A stretch of DNA of 64,000 nt from JBCCGI01 sp039029355 (lineage in GTDB: Bacteria; Planctomycetota; UBA1135; GCA-002686595), in NCBI GenBank assembly GCA_039029355.1, contig JBCCGI010000006.1, positions 62,001 to 126,000 on the forward strand. Reading direction: 5' to 3'. Below are positions 46,500 through 54,659 of this stretch, piece after piece. The notes under the pieces were generated by a model that saw nothing but the letters and a program-made list of their open reading frames with translations, did not search any database and was not told where the DNA came from. How positions within the stretch are numbered: the stretch's first letter is position 1; the number at the start of each line of letters is the position of its first letter. The position numbers and the translations under genes are program-made.

Positions 46500-49208
46500 A
46501 TGAGCAACAAACGATCGAAGCTGTGCCGCGCGCTGAGCGCGGCGATCCCCGTTCCCGGCGCCGCGCTGCTCCTCGTCGGCGTGGCCGCAGCCCAGACCGG
46601 CCTGGCGTTCGACCCGGCCGCGGCCATCGTGGAGCGCGCCGACGCCAACCGCGACGGCGACGTCGCGGCGGAGGAGTGGGCCGGCTTCCTCGGCGACCTC
46701 GGCGGCGACCTGGAAGGGAACCTCGATCGCGACAAGGTCCTCGGGCGGCTGTTCTACGCCGACCTCGACGGTGACGGAGCGATGACGCGCGACGACGTCG
46801 TGCGCCTGGTGTCCGGCGAGCGCGCCGGCAGCGCGCGCACCGCGAGCCCGGGCAACTGGATGCTGCCGGCGCTGGCCGACACCGACGCGAACGGCGAGGT
46901 CACCGACGGCGAGTTGCTCGCGTTCCTCACCGAGTACTGCGACGTCGAGGGCGAGGTTACCGACGAGCTGCTCATCGGCTGGGTGCAGCGCATCCAGGCC
47001 ATGCCGCCGCCGGAGGACCGCGGCGCGATCACGCCGCCGGTCGCACTCGCCAGCTTCGGCCCCGTGCTCGACTCCGACCGCAACGGCCGGCTCACGCTCG
47101 ACGACCTCAACGCGCTGCACCGCACGCTCGACGCGAACGGCGACGGCAAGGTCGAAGCGGCGGAGCTTACCGCGCCGCCGAGCCCCGCCGCGACGCGCCG
47201 CACCGACTGGCGCGTGTCGAGCGCCGACCGCGAACGCGTGCCGCTGATGCCCTGGCAGCGCACGCTCGAGGACGCGCTGCAGCTCGTCGAGGCGACCGGC
47301 AAGCCGCTGCTGATCTGCGTCAACATGGACGGCGAGGCGGCCAGCGAGTCACTCGCCTTCGGCCGCTACCGCGATCCGGCCTTCGTCGAGCTGGCGAGCG
47401 GCTTCGTGCCGGTCGTCGCCTCGCCCGACCGCCGCGAGCCGCGCGAGCGCGACGACCGCGGCCGCCGGCTGCACGACCGGCGCTTCGGCCGGTTGCTCAA
47501 CTCCGAGCACATCGACATCGAGCCGCTGCTCTACGAGGCCTACTTCAACGGCAACCGGGTCGCACCGCGGCATGTCGGCGTCAGCCCGACCGGCGAGATC
47601 CTCTTCGACCTCTACCTGCTGCAGGACCTGTCGATCATCGACGGCAAGCTGCGCGAGTTCGGCGTGCCGAGCCCGCCGTCACCGGCACCGAGCTCGCTCT
47701 CCGAAGCCGAGCTGCTGGCCAGCCCGGACGCGGCCAACCGCGCCGAGCTCGAGCGCCGCTTCGTCGAAGCCGGCGAGGACGCGCGGGCGATGCTGGCCGG
47801 TCTCGCCCTGTCCGCCGAGCGCGCGACCCAGCACCCCGAGCTGATCCGGCTGGCGCTGCGCGACTCCAGCGAGAAGGTCCGGCGGGCGGCGGCGCGCGCC
47901 GTCGCGCTGCACTCCGAGGCCGCCCCCGCCGACGAGGCCATCCGGGCCTACGGGGCCGCCGGCGAGGCCGGGGTGCGGGGCAAGCTCGCCGCATCGTTCG
48001 GGTCGCTGGCGACGCTCGCCGCGCTCGACGCCCCCTCCGCGCACGTCGACCCGGCGCGCTGGAAGCTGCTTCTGGCCGGGGCCCCCACGCCACCGGCCGA
48101 GACGGTCACGCTGGAGGCCTTCGAAGCGACGGTGGAGCGGCTCGACGCGCTCGACGCCGCGCTGCGCGAGGCTCCGGACGACGGCGAGCTGCTCGTCCGC
48201 CGCGCCGAGGAGGTCGCGCGCATGGCGCGCATCCAGCTCGGCCTGGGCGGCAACCCGACCTTCTTCCTGCAGGATGCGGTCGCCGCGTGCGACGACGCCC
48301 TCACCCACGTGCCCGACGACGCGCGCGCCCTGGGGCTGCGCGCCTGGTCGATCTACATGCAGGGCGACATCGACCCGGCCGCCGACGCGGCGGTGGCCGC
48401 CGTCCGCGCGCTGGAGCGCGACTCCGGCTCTGCCCTCGCGGCCGACGTGCTCGGCGTGCTGGCCAACGCGCGCACGCGCCAGATCTACGGCGCCGGGGGC
48501 AACCCGGATCCCGCGTGGGTTTCCGACGCACACGCGGCCTTCGAAGCGCTGCTTGCCCACCCCGCCTCGACCGAGGCGCACCGCACGACCTACCTCGACC
48601 TGCTCGGCTCGCTCAGCGCGTTCCACCTGCAGGGCTCAGCACTACGCGACGGACTGGCCCGCGACCCGCTCTCCGAGCGCCTCCACGGCTACCTGCGGTT
48701 CCAGGTGCTGCGCGACCGGGGCGCCCGCGCACTCGAGGCCGCGTACGAGGCCGAGCCCCTGGCCTCCGCGCCGGACTGGGCCCGGCCGACGCTGGACTGG
48801 TACCACGGGCTGGCGACGCTGATCGCCGCGGAGCAGGACGTGCAGAACCGCGACGCCGAGGCCGCGCGCGCGGCCTACGCACGCAGCGGGCTGCTCTTCG
48901 CCCGCTCGGCCGAGGCCGAGCCGGGCTTCGCGTCGTCCTCCGCCCACTACCAGTGCCTGGTGCTGACCGGCCTCTCGCGCCTGCAGGCCGAGGACGGACG
49001 CTGGCTGGACGCGGTGCGCAGCCTCACCGAGGCCTTCTCGATCGCGCCGGGCAGCGTCGAGCAGCTCGACGGCCTCGGCAAGACCCCTGCCGCCACCGCG
49101 CGCGAGCTGCGGAGCTCGCTCCGGGGTGCGGGCAAGGACGACCTGGTCGGCACGCTTGAAGCCGGCTTGGCCGAGGCCGGCTTCGGCTTCCGCTCGGAAG
49201 AGGGCTAG
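46500..49208 (+). CDS. Secreted EF-hand, thioredoxin-like, HEAT and TPR mosaic protein
   Basis: The 902-residue protein has a signal peptide (basic MSNKRSKLCR, hydrophobic core ending V-A-A-A-Q near residue 32). Five EF-hand loops follow (D-x-N/D-x-D-G type at residues 48-59, 88-99, 127-138, 191-202 and 211-222). Residues about 250-390 look like a thioredoxin fold without C-x-x-C ('TGKPLLICVNMDGEAASES'), continuing with a HEAT-like helical segment about 400-520 ('LIRLALRDSSEKVRRAAARA'), and TPR-like helices to the end ('AVAACDDALTHVPDDARALG'). The same thioredoxin-plus-EF-hand style occurs in other planctomycete secreted proteins. Function unknown; a Ca-responsive scaffold is inferred. It overlaps the convergent gene at a CTAG. 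Confidence 0.87.
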   Translation: MSNKRSKLCRALSAAIPVPGAALLLVGVAAAQTGLAFDPAAAIVERADANRDGDVAAEEWAGFLGDLGGDLEGNLDRDKVLGRLFYADLDGDGAMTRDDVVRLVSGERAGSARTASPGNWMLPALADTDANGEVTDGELLAFLTEYCDVEGEVTDELLIGWVQRIQAMPPPEDRGAITPPVALASFGPVLDSDRNGRLTLDDLNALHRTLDANGDGKVEAAELTAPPSPAATRRTDWRVSSADRERVPLMPWQRTLEDALQLVEATGKPLLICVNMDGEAASESLAFGRYRDPAFVELASGFVPVVASPDRREPRERDDRGRRLHDRRFGRLLNSEHIDIEPLLYEAYFNGNRVAPRHVGVSPTGEILFDLYLLQDLSIIDGKLREFGVPSPPSPAPSSLSEAELLASPDAANRAELERRFVEAGEDARAMLAGLALSAERATQHPELIRLALRDSSEKVRRAAARAVALHSEAAPADEAIRAYGAAGEAGVRGKLAASFGSLATLAALDAPSAHVDPARWKLLLAGAPTPPAETVTLEAFEATVERLDALDAALREAPDDGELLVRRAEEVARMARIQLGLGGNPTFFLQDAVAACDDALTHVPDDARALGLRAWSIYMQGDIDPAADAAVAAVRALERDSGSALAADVLGVLANARTRQIYGAGGNPDPAWVSDAHAAFEALLAHPASTEAHRTTYLDLLGSLSAFHLQGSALRDGLARDPLSERLHGYLRFQVLRDRGARALEAAYEAEPLASAPDWARPTLDWYHGLATLIAAEQDVQNRDAEAARAAYARSGLLFARSAEAEPGFASSSAHYQCLVLTGLSRLQAEDGRWLDAVRSLTEAFSIAPGSVEQLDGLGKTPAATARELRSSLRGAGKDDLVGTLEAGLAEAGFGFRSEEG

Positions 49209-50839
49209 CCCCCGACGCGCAACTGCAGGCTCGCCAGCCGGCGCTCGAAGCGCTCGGCGGCGAGCTGGAAACGGTGGCGGTCCGAGCCGCTCAGCCGCCG
49301 GACCGCACCGCGGTGCAGGTCGATCTTGCGCCGCAGCTCGTCGGCGACGGAGCTGGGCTCGTGCGCGTCGAGCGCCTCGCGGTAGCCGTTGAGGAGCCTC
49401 GTGCGCGCCTCGCCGGGCGCGAGCTCGGCCAGCAGTCCGGCCAGGCGGCCGCGCGGATCGCCGAGGTCGGCCACCTGTCCGACGAGCGCCTCCGCGAGCG
49501 CGGTGCGCCGCGCCTCGGGCTCGCGCGAGCGCGCGTGCTCGACCGCCCAGCTCCACGTGTCGGCCCGCGGCTCGAGGATCGCGAGCCCGAAGGCGGCGTC
49601 CGCCAGCCGCGGGTCGTCGGCGCTCGTCGCCAGCTCGCGCGGATCCCAGCGCCGGGGGTTGCCCGCGCTCAAGACCAGGAGCCGCAGCGCCTCGGCGCGC
49701 AGCTCGGCGGGAGCCGGCCCCTCGTAGACGTCGAGCAGCTCGCTCTGAACCTGCGGCTCGAGGCGACGCTCCCAGAGCCCGAGGAGGGCGGCCTGCCGCG
49801 TCTCGATGGGGCGGTCGGCGGCGGCCGCGATCTCGAGCAGCATGCGTGGCGCCTGCGGGCCTCGGACGCCCGCCGCGACCCGATAGAGACCGCGCTGCCA
49901 GTCCAGGTCGTCCCGAGCCTGGGCCAGGCGCTCGCCCAGCCAGGCCAGCGCTTCGACCGGCGGAAGCTCGTCGATCAGGAACTCCGCCGCCTCGATGCGC
50001 ACGGGCGAAGCCGGGTCGGCCGCCATGCCCTCGACCAGCGCCCGCCCGCGCGGTCCACCTGCGGCCGCGATGGCCTCGAGCGCGAGCACCCGGTTGCGCC
50101 GGTCGAGCTCGCCCTCGAGCGCCTGGCGGAAGAGGCGCACGCCCTCCTCGGCGCTGGCGTTGCCCTTCAGGATGGCTGCCCGCAGCCCCTCGATCGCACC
50201 GAAGCGCCCGTCGCGGTGCGGGTGGTGGAGCAACGCGAAGCCGAGCGGCCCGGCGCCGCCTTCGAAGTCCCCCATCAGGAGGTAGCCCATGCTCAGGAGC
50301 CCGAACCCGTCCGCGGCCAGGAGCGGCCCGGCGACCAGCGCCGGGTAGTCGATTCCGAGCCCGCCGGCGGACCGGAAGGCGAGCACCGCCAGCTCGGACC
50401 CGACGCCGAAGAGGTCGTTGGCGTCGGCGCCGAAGTGCTCGAGCAGCGCTGGCAGGTAGCGCGCCAGGGCGGGATTCGGCGCCGGCTCGAAGGCCTCGCG
50501 GTAGAGCGCCAGCAGGAGCACCGCCTTGAGGAACGGGTCGGTCTCGCGCACCGCCAGCCGGCCCACCGCGTCGGCGAACCACGGCCCGCGCGCCTCGGCG
50601 AGGCCGGCGGCTAGCGGCGAGTCGGCCAGATCGGCGTCGGCCGCGGGCAGGAGCAACGCGCCCGGGCGGGCGAGCTCGGCGCGCAGCTCGCCGAGCCAGG
50701 CCTCGAGCTCCGCGCCCGACGTCGGCGTGAAGCGTCGTTCGGAAAGCGCCGGCCCGGAGCCCGGCCGGCTCTCGCCGCCGACGGACAACAGCGGAGCTCC
50801 GAGGAGCACGGCCCCCGCGAGGCTGGCCGTGGCCCTCAC
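49205..50839 (-). CDS. Secreted HEAT-repeat-like helical protein
   Basis: The 544-residue protein starts at the GTG at 50839, whose GTGA overlaps the stop of the upstream small gene by 4 nt. A signal peptide follows (VRATASLAGAVLLGAPLLSVGG). It is mostly alpha-helical with Ala/Leu/Arg repeats such as 'RRNRVLALEAIAAAGGPRGR', 'PASPVRIEAAEFLIDELPP' and 'ETRQAALLGLWERRLEPQVQ', the pattern of HEAT or armadillo-type repeats. HEAT arrays bind other proteins. The convergent EF-hand/HEAT/TPR gene has similar helices, so the two may act together (inference). Confidence 0.85.
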   Translation of the reverse strand: MRATASLAGAVLLGAPLLSVGGESRPGSGPALSERRFTPTSGAELEAWLGELRAELARPGALLLPAADADLADSPLAAGLAEARGPWFADAVGRLAVRETDPFLKAVLLLALYREAFEPAPNPALARYLPALLEHFGADANDLFGVGSELAVLAFRSAGGLGIDYPALVAGPLLAADGFGLLSMGYLLMGDFEGGAGPLGFALLHHPHRDGRFGAIEGLRAAILKGNASAEEGVRLFRQALEGELDRRNRVLALEAIAAAGGPRGRALVEGMAADPASPVRIEAAEFLIDELPPVEALAWLGERLAQARDDLDWQRGLYRVAAGVRGPQAPRMLLEIAAAADRPIETRQAALLGLWERRLEPQVQSELLDVYEGPAPAELRAEALRLLVLSAGNPRRWDPRELATSADDPRLADAAFGLAILEPRADTWSWAVEHARSREPEARRTALAEALVGQVADLGDPRGRLAGLLAELAPGEARTRLLNGYREALDAHEPSSVADELRRKIDLHRGAVRRLSGSDRHRFQLAAERFERRLASLQLRVGG

Positions 50840-51150
50840 TGGTGCACCTCGGCCTTGAAGCTGCGCTTGAGCTCGAGGATCTCCTCGAGCTCCTCCCAAA
50901 GGTCCTTCTCCTCGTCCGCCGAGCAGCCGAGCACCTTGCACTCCTTCAGGTCCGACTGGATCTTGTCCTTCAGCTCCTCGAGCGCCTGCGCGCCTCCCGA
51001 AGAGTAGTGGTCCACCTCACCGGAAGACCGATGCCATTGAATCCCGCGCTGGCCCGCAGCGGTCGCCGCGCCGAGGCCGGCCGCGACCATGGTCCACAAC
51101 ACCGCGCGTCGAGCCCGCGAGGCCCGGCGCCTGTCGACGTGACGCAGCAT
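50836..51150 (-). CDS. Small secreted or membrane-anchored helical protein upstream of the HEAT gene
   Basis: From the ATG at 51150 the protein has 104 residues. A run of G residues 5 nt upstream on the minus strand (CCAGGGGGGGACGTC before ATG) may serve as ribosome binding site. A basic N-terminus (LRHVDRRRASRARR) leads into a hydrophobic helix (AVLWTMVAAGLGAATAAG), and the last 50 residues form acidic helices ('EELKDKIQSDLKECKVLG', 'DLWEELEEILELKRSFK') with two cysteines. Not recognised. It is translationally coupled to the HEAT-repeat gene, so they are probably partners. Confidence 0.72.
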   Translation of the reverse strand: MLRHVDRRRASRARRAVLWTMVAAGLGAATAAGQRGIQWHRSSGEVDHYSSGGAQALEELKDKIQSDLKECKVLGCSADEEKDLWEELEEILELKRSFKAEVHQ

Positions 51151-51791
51151 GACGTCCCCCCCTGGGTGGATCGCTCCTGGACGCACCTTGCGACCGAGCA
51201 GCGGCTCTCCTTCTCGCCCGCGCCTCCGCCGGAACATGGCGAAGAGCGGGTCCGACGCACGCCGCGGCAGGACGGCGGGCGGAAAGGGCGCCCGGGCATT
51301 TCATGAAAGGCAGGAACCGGATCGCGCGCTGAGGTGCGAGCAGCGCGCGCGGCCGGAAGGCCCGATTTTACGCAGCGTCGCGAGAACCTGCCAAGCCGAA
51401 GCGGCGCAGCGCACGCAGCGCCGACCGACGCATTCTCGACGACGGGACCAGCCGACCACGAAATTCCCGCCCGTCGCGGGCGGACATGGGCGCGAGCGGC
51501 GCGGCCCGATACCGCGGGAACTCAGGGGTCTAGGGCCGGTTTGGCTCCTTGGCGCCCTTGGCGAACAGGCCGCGGCGGCTTAGGAAGACCCTAGCTCCCT
51601 CGCCTCCCCTTGCCCGCTTCCGCACCGGAGGAGCTTCGGTCCGCGCCCGGTCGGCGCGCGCGAAAGGGCGGTTCTGCGGACGCTCTCGGTCCGTTGTTCG
51701 ATGGAGGCGAAGGGGGACATTCCCCAACGACGCGGGCGGCGGCAGGCAGGCCCGCGACGAGGCAATCGCGGCGAGAGGACAGGCAGGCGGC
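51151..51791. other. 641-nt region between divergent genes
   Basis: This is the largest intergenic stretch of the window. It lies between the small helical gene (minus strand) and the pentapeptide-repeat gene (plus strand) and should contain both promoters. The open frames here (for example plus-strand frame from 51549) are Arg/Ala/Gly-rich without motifs and look non-coding. No repeat, tRNA or hairpin stands out. Confidence 0.55.
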
Positions 51792-53069
51792 TTGAGCAAG
51801 AGGACGCGCAAAGGCAAACGAAAGAACCGCGGACGCTCGCGGCGCGAGCGCACGGCGCGCAACCTGCGCGCCGAACGACAACGGGCAAAGCGGAAACAGG
51901 CTCCACCGCCACTGCTCGTCGAGGCTCTTCCCGCGGCGCCGTCGGGACCGGCAGCACCGGCAGCACCGGCAGCACCGGTCGAAGCGGCCCCGCCGGCGGC
52001 CGGGGTACAGAGCTGGCCCACCGCCCTCAAGGTCGCCGTCGTCGGCGGCCTGCTGGCGTTGGTCGGCACCGTGATCAAGTCGACGCTCGGCCTGGTGCCG
52101 GCGTTCCTCGACCGGCAGGCGAAGAGCGAAGCGGTGGCGCGCGGCGAGCAGCAGGAGCTGCGCGAGCTCGCCAGCCGCCTGCAGCGCATCGACGAGGTCG
52201 ACGACGTCGCGCTCGGACGGCTCCGCGAGCTGGCCGGCGCACATCCGCAGTCCCGGGCCGAGGCGACCGGGCGCCTGGCGGGCTTCGCGCGACGCGTCTC
52301 GGACCGCGCGGCCGCGCTCGCGCCCGACGACGCGGACCTCGAGCGGCTCCACGACCTCGTCGAAGCCGCCGTGAAGTGCGCGTCCGAGCTGCGGCGTGAC
52401 GAGCTCGGCTTCGACTTCGAGCAGCGCCGGCTGCGGCTGGTGGTTCCCGAGGCTCCGGACCTGGCGGCGCGGATCGAGAACCGCGAGCTCACGTCGGCCA
52501 TCGAGCTCGACCTGGCGGCCGTCCGCCTGCCGCGTGCGGACCTGTCTAAGGCCTACCTTCCGGGTGCCGAGCTCTCCGGCGCCGACCTGCGCGACGCCAA
52601 CCTGTACGCGCTCCGCGCCGCCGGGGCGAAGTTCAGCCACGCGGACCTGCGCGGCGCCAAGATCCGCCACGCCGACCTGCGGGCGGTAGTCGCGCGCGGT
52701 GCGGACTTCTCGTTCCTGGCCGGCGCGACGGGCGGGGTCGGCGTCGACGTATGCTCGCTGAGCAAGACGACGCTGGAGGGCGCCACGCTCGACGGGTCGA
52801 GCTTCGTCGGCGCACAGCTGTTCCAGACCGACCTGCGGAACGCCTCGCTGCGCGACGTCGACTTCAGCTTCGCGAACCTGACGCAGACCAAGTTCGGCGA
52901 GCAGCCGCTCCACCGCGTGCACCTTTGGGGGGCCGACCTCAGCCTGGCCGAGGGCCTGCGCCCCGAGGACCTGCACGAGGTGTGCTTCAACGAAGAGACC
53001 CGCTGGCCGCCGGGCTGCCCCGCCCCGACGTCGCGCTGGGAGTGCGGAGCGGACCACCGCGGGTTCTAA
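51792..53069 (+). CDS. Membrane-tethered pentapeptide-repeat protein
   Basis: The protein is about 425 residues from the TTG at 51792 (the frame is open upstream, but the region there is not convincing). A very basic start (SKRTRKGKRKNRGRSRRERT) and a Pro/Ala-rich linker (about 40-65) precede one hydrophobic span (about 70-95, 'ALKVAVVGGLLALVGTVIKS'), then a coiled or helical segment. From about residue 230 pentapeptide repeats of the A-D-L-x-x type follow ('ADLSKAYLPGAELSGADLRD', 'ADLRGAKIRHADLRAV', 'FSFANLTQTKFGEQPL'). Such repeats form right-handed beta-helices that bind proteins or mimic DNA. A cytoplasmic basic tail and external beta-helix, or the reverse, are both possible. Confidence 0.83.
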   Translation: MSKRTRKGKRKNRGRSRRERTARNLRAERQRAKRKQAPPPLLVEALPAAPSGPAAPAAPAAPVEAAPPAAGVQSWPTALKVAVVGGLLALVGTVIKSTLGLVPAFLDRQAKSEAVARGEQQELRELASRLQRIDEVDDVALGRLRELAGAHPQSRAEATGRLAGFARRVSDRAAALAPDDADLERLHDLVEAAVKCASELRRDELGFDFEQRRLRLVVPEAPDLAARIENRELTSAIELDLAAVRLPRADLSKAYLPGAELSGADLRDANLYALRAAGAKFSHADLRGAKIRHADLRAVVARGADFSFLAGATGGVGVDVCSLSKTTLEGATLDGSSFVGAQLFQTDLRNASLRDVDFSFANLTQTKFGEQPLHRVHLWGADLSLAEGLRPEDLHEVCFNEETRWPPGCPAPTSRWECGADHRGF

Positions 53070-53075
53070 GCGAAG

Positions 53076-53110
53076 CCGGGCGCCCGTCCGGGAAGCGGAC
53101 GGGCGCCCGG
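53076..53110. terminator. Bidirectional terminator hairpin between convergent genes
   Basis: A perfect 15-bp inverted repeat (left arm CCGGGCGCCCGTCCG, loop GGAAG, right arm CGGACGGGCGCCCGG) lies 6 nt after the pentapeptide gene stop and about 30 nt before the stop of the convergent gene. It is followed on the plus strand by a G-run rather than T-run. Position and symmetry suggest it ends transcripts from both sides. Confidence 0.8.
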
Positions 53111-53140
53111 GGGGGGGCCGTGAGCTTGTGAGAGCTTCGG

Positions 53141-54529
53141 CTAGCCGAGCTGGATCTCGAGCGCGCCGGTCAGCGAGAGCCCTTGGGGAGCGGCGGGATC
53201 CAGGACCGCACCCTGGTTGTAGAGCGGCAGGCCGAGCAGCATCGGGTCGAGCGGGGTCGGGATCGGGATGATCGCCTCACCGGCGCCGGCAGCCCCCGTG
53301 CTCCCGCTCAGCGGGACGGTCAGCTGCACGTAGAACGGCGGCAACAGGTAGCCCGTGCCCCCGAAGATCGGATACGCGGCCGAGTTGCCCGCGATCCCCA
53401 GCAGGGCGAGGCCGCCTCCGACGCCGTCGCCGAGGACCAGGTTCACCGTGCTCCCCAGGGTCGGGCAGTTGGCCGCGGTCAGCGTCGGGACGACGCCGCC
53501 CTGGCCGGCCAGGCCGGTGCCGAACGGGAGGGCGAAGCCCGCGCAGGGCGCGCCGAAGATCTCGATGTCGGTCAGCGCGTTGGTCGTGCTGACTCCGGAC
53601 GTGCCGTTGGCCAGAGTGATGTCGACGGGCAGCGGGGTCCCCGAACCTCCCTGCCCCGGCGCGAACGTGCGGAGCTCATCGGACCCGTCGTCCAGCGTGA
53701 CGACCCTCTGGATCGCCGGGCACCAGACGCCGCCGTCCACGTCGTTCAGGGTCGAGGAGCTCCAGATCGAGAGCGCGAGCGTCGCGGGCTCGATCCGCAC
53801 GAACACGTCGTCGCTGAAGGGCGAAGCTCCGGAGACGGTAGTCACCAGGTCTCCCCCGGGCAGCGGGTCGATGCCGATCGGCGAGCCGGCCGCGTTGATG
53901 TCGAGGCTCGCGCAGGCGATCGGGCCGGTGAGCTGCGTCCCCGCCGGGTTCAACGGAAGTCGGTGCGCGGTCAGTTGCTTGAACTGGTAGCAGGGCGACG
54001 CTTGATTGCCGATCGAGACGCCGATCAGGCTGTTCGTCGGCACGTCGTAGGCCAGGTAGTCGAGGTATAGATCGACCGGCTGCCCGCCCGCGTCGAGGAT
54101 CGGCTGCAGGTTGTCGGCGGCGTCGAGGACGCTGAGCTCGGTGCCGCGGTAGCAGAAGACGCGCCCGTCGCCGATCGGCACGAGAGCGGACAGGCTCTCG
54201 TCGTCGAAGCCGAGGCTTGCGATCGAGCCGTCGGAGCCGATCGCGTACAGGCGAGGGCTGAAGAGGCCGAGCGGCTTGTGGGCGGTGTACGCGAGGATCG
54301 CGTCCCGATGCGGGTCGTAGGCCATCCAGTTCGAGCGGCTGTAGGCGCGATAGACCTCGTCCAGCAGCAACTCGCCGTCCCCGTTGTCGGCGTTGATGCG
54401 GTAGATGGCGTCGAGCCCGTCCGATCCGGGGGCCAGGACCAGCAGCTCGCCGTCGACGAAGGGCCCCGTCTGGGCCGAGAGGCTGGCGAGCGGGGAAACG
54501 AGGAGGGCGAGGAGGGCGGGACGAAGCAT
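53141..54529 (-). CDS. Secreted beta-propeller-like protein with C-terminal module
   Basis: The 462-residue protein has a signal peptide (MLRPALLALLVSPLASLSAQ). The first 300 residues contain irregular blades ('GELLVLAPGSDGLDAIYRIN', 'YDPHRDAILAYTAHKP', 'LYAIGSDGSIASLGFDDES', 'VFVRIEPATLALSIW'), similar to the propeller at 655-1872. The last 150 residues are the shared module: a C-A-G-F start, 'NCPTLGSTVNLVLGDGVGG', then 'LGLPLYNQGAVLDPAAPQG' and the end LEIQLG. It faces the pentapeptide gene (convergent). Function unknown; extracellular binding is inferred. Confidence 0.85.
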   Translation of the reverse strand: MLRPALLALLVSPLASLSAQTGPFVDGELLVLAPGSDGLDAIYRINADNGDGELLLDEVYRAYSRSNWMAYDPHRDAILAYTAHKPLGLFSPRLYAIGSDGSIASLGFDDESLSALVPIGDGRVFCYRGTELSVLDAADNLQPILDAGGQPVDLYLDYLAYDVPTNSLIGVSIGNQASPCYQFKQLTAHRLPLNPAGTQLTGPIACASLDINAAGSPIGIDPLPGGDLVTTVSGASPFSDDVFVRIEPATLALSIWSSSTLNDVDGGVWCPAIQRVVTLDDGSDELRTFAPGQGGSGTPLPVDITLANGTSGVSTTNALTDIEIFGAPCAGFALPFGTGLAGQGGVVPTLTAANCPTLGSTVNLVLGDGVGGGLALLGIAGNSAAYPIFGGTGYLLPPFYVQLTVPLSGSTGAAGAGEAIIPIPTPLDPMLLGLPLYNQGAVLDPAAPQGLSLTGALEIQLG

Positions 54530-54567
54530 GACGGGTCGTTCTGGCTGAGGATCGAAGGCGAAAGAGA

Positions 54568-54595
54568 GGCGCCGGCCGAAGGCTCGACCGGCGCC
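54568..54595 (-). terminator. Hairpin downstream of the ELWxxDGT-repeat gene
   Basis: An 8-bp inverted repeat (GGCGCCGG / CCGGCGCC) with a 12-nt loop lies 65 nt beyond the stop at 54660 on the minus strand and is followed there by TCTCTTTCGCC. The T-rich tail supports a Rho-independent terminator. Confidence 0.6.
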
Positions 54596-54659
54596 GGGTT
54601 CTGCTTCACGAACGATCCGCGGTCTCCTCAGCCGACAGGATCGTCGCTGGAAAAGAGCA

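Noticed and set aside
51149..51583. Plus-strand open frame of 144 codons in the intergenic region
   Set aside because: Arg/Gly/Pro-rich without domain, signal or ribosome binding site; it overlaps the start of the minus-strand small gene.
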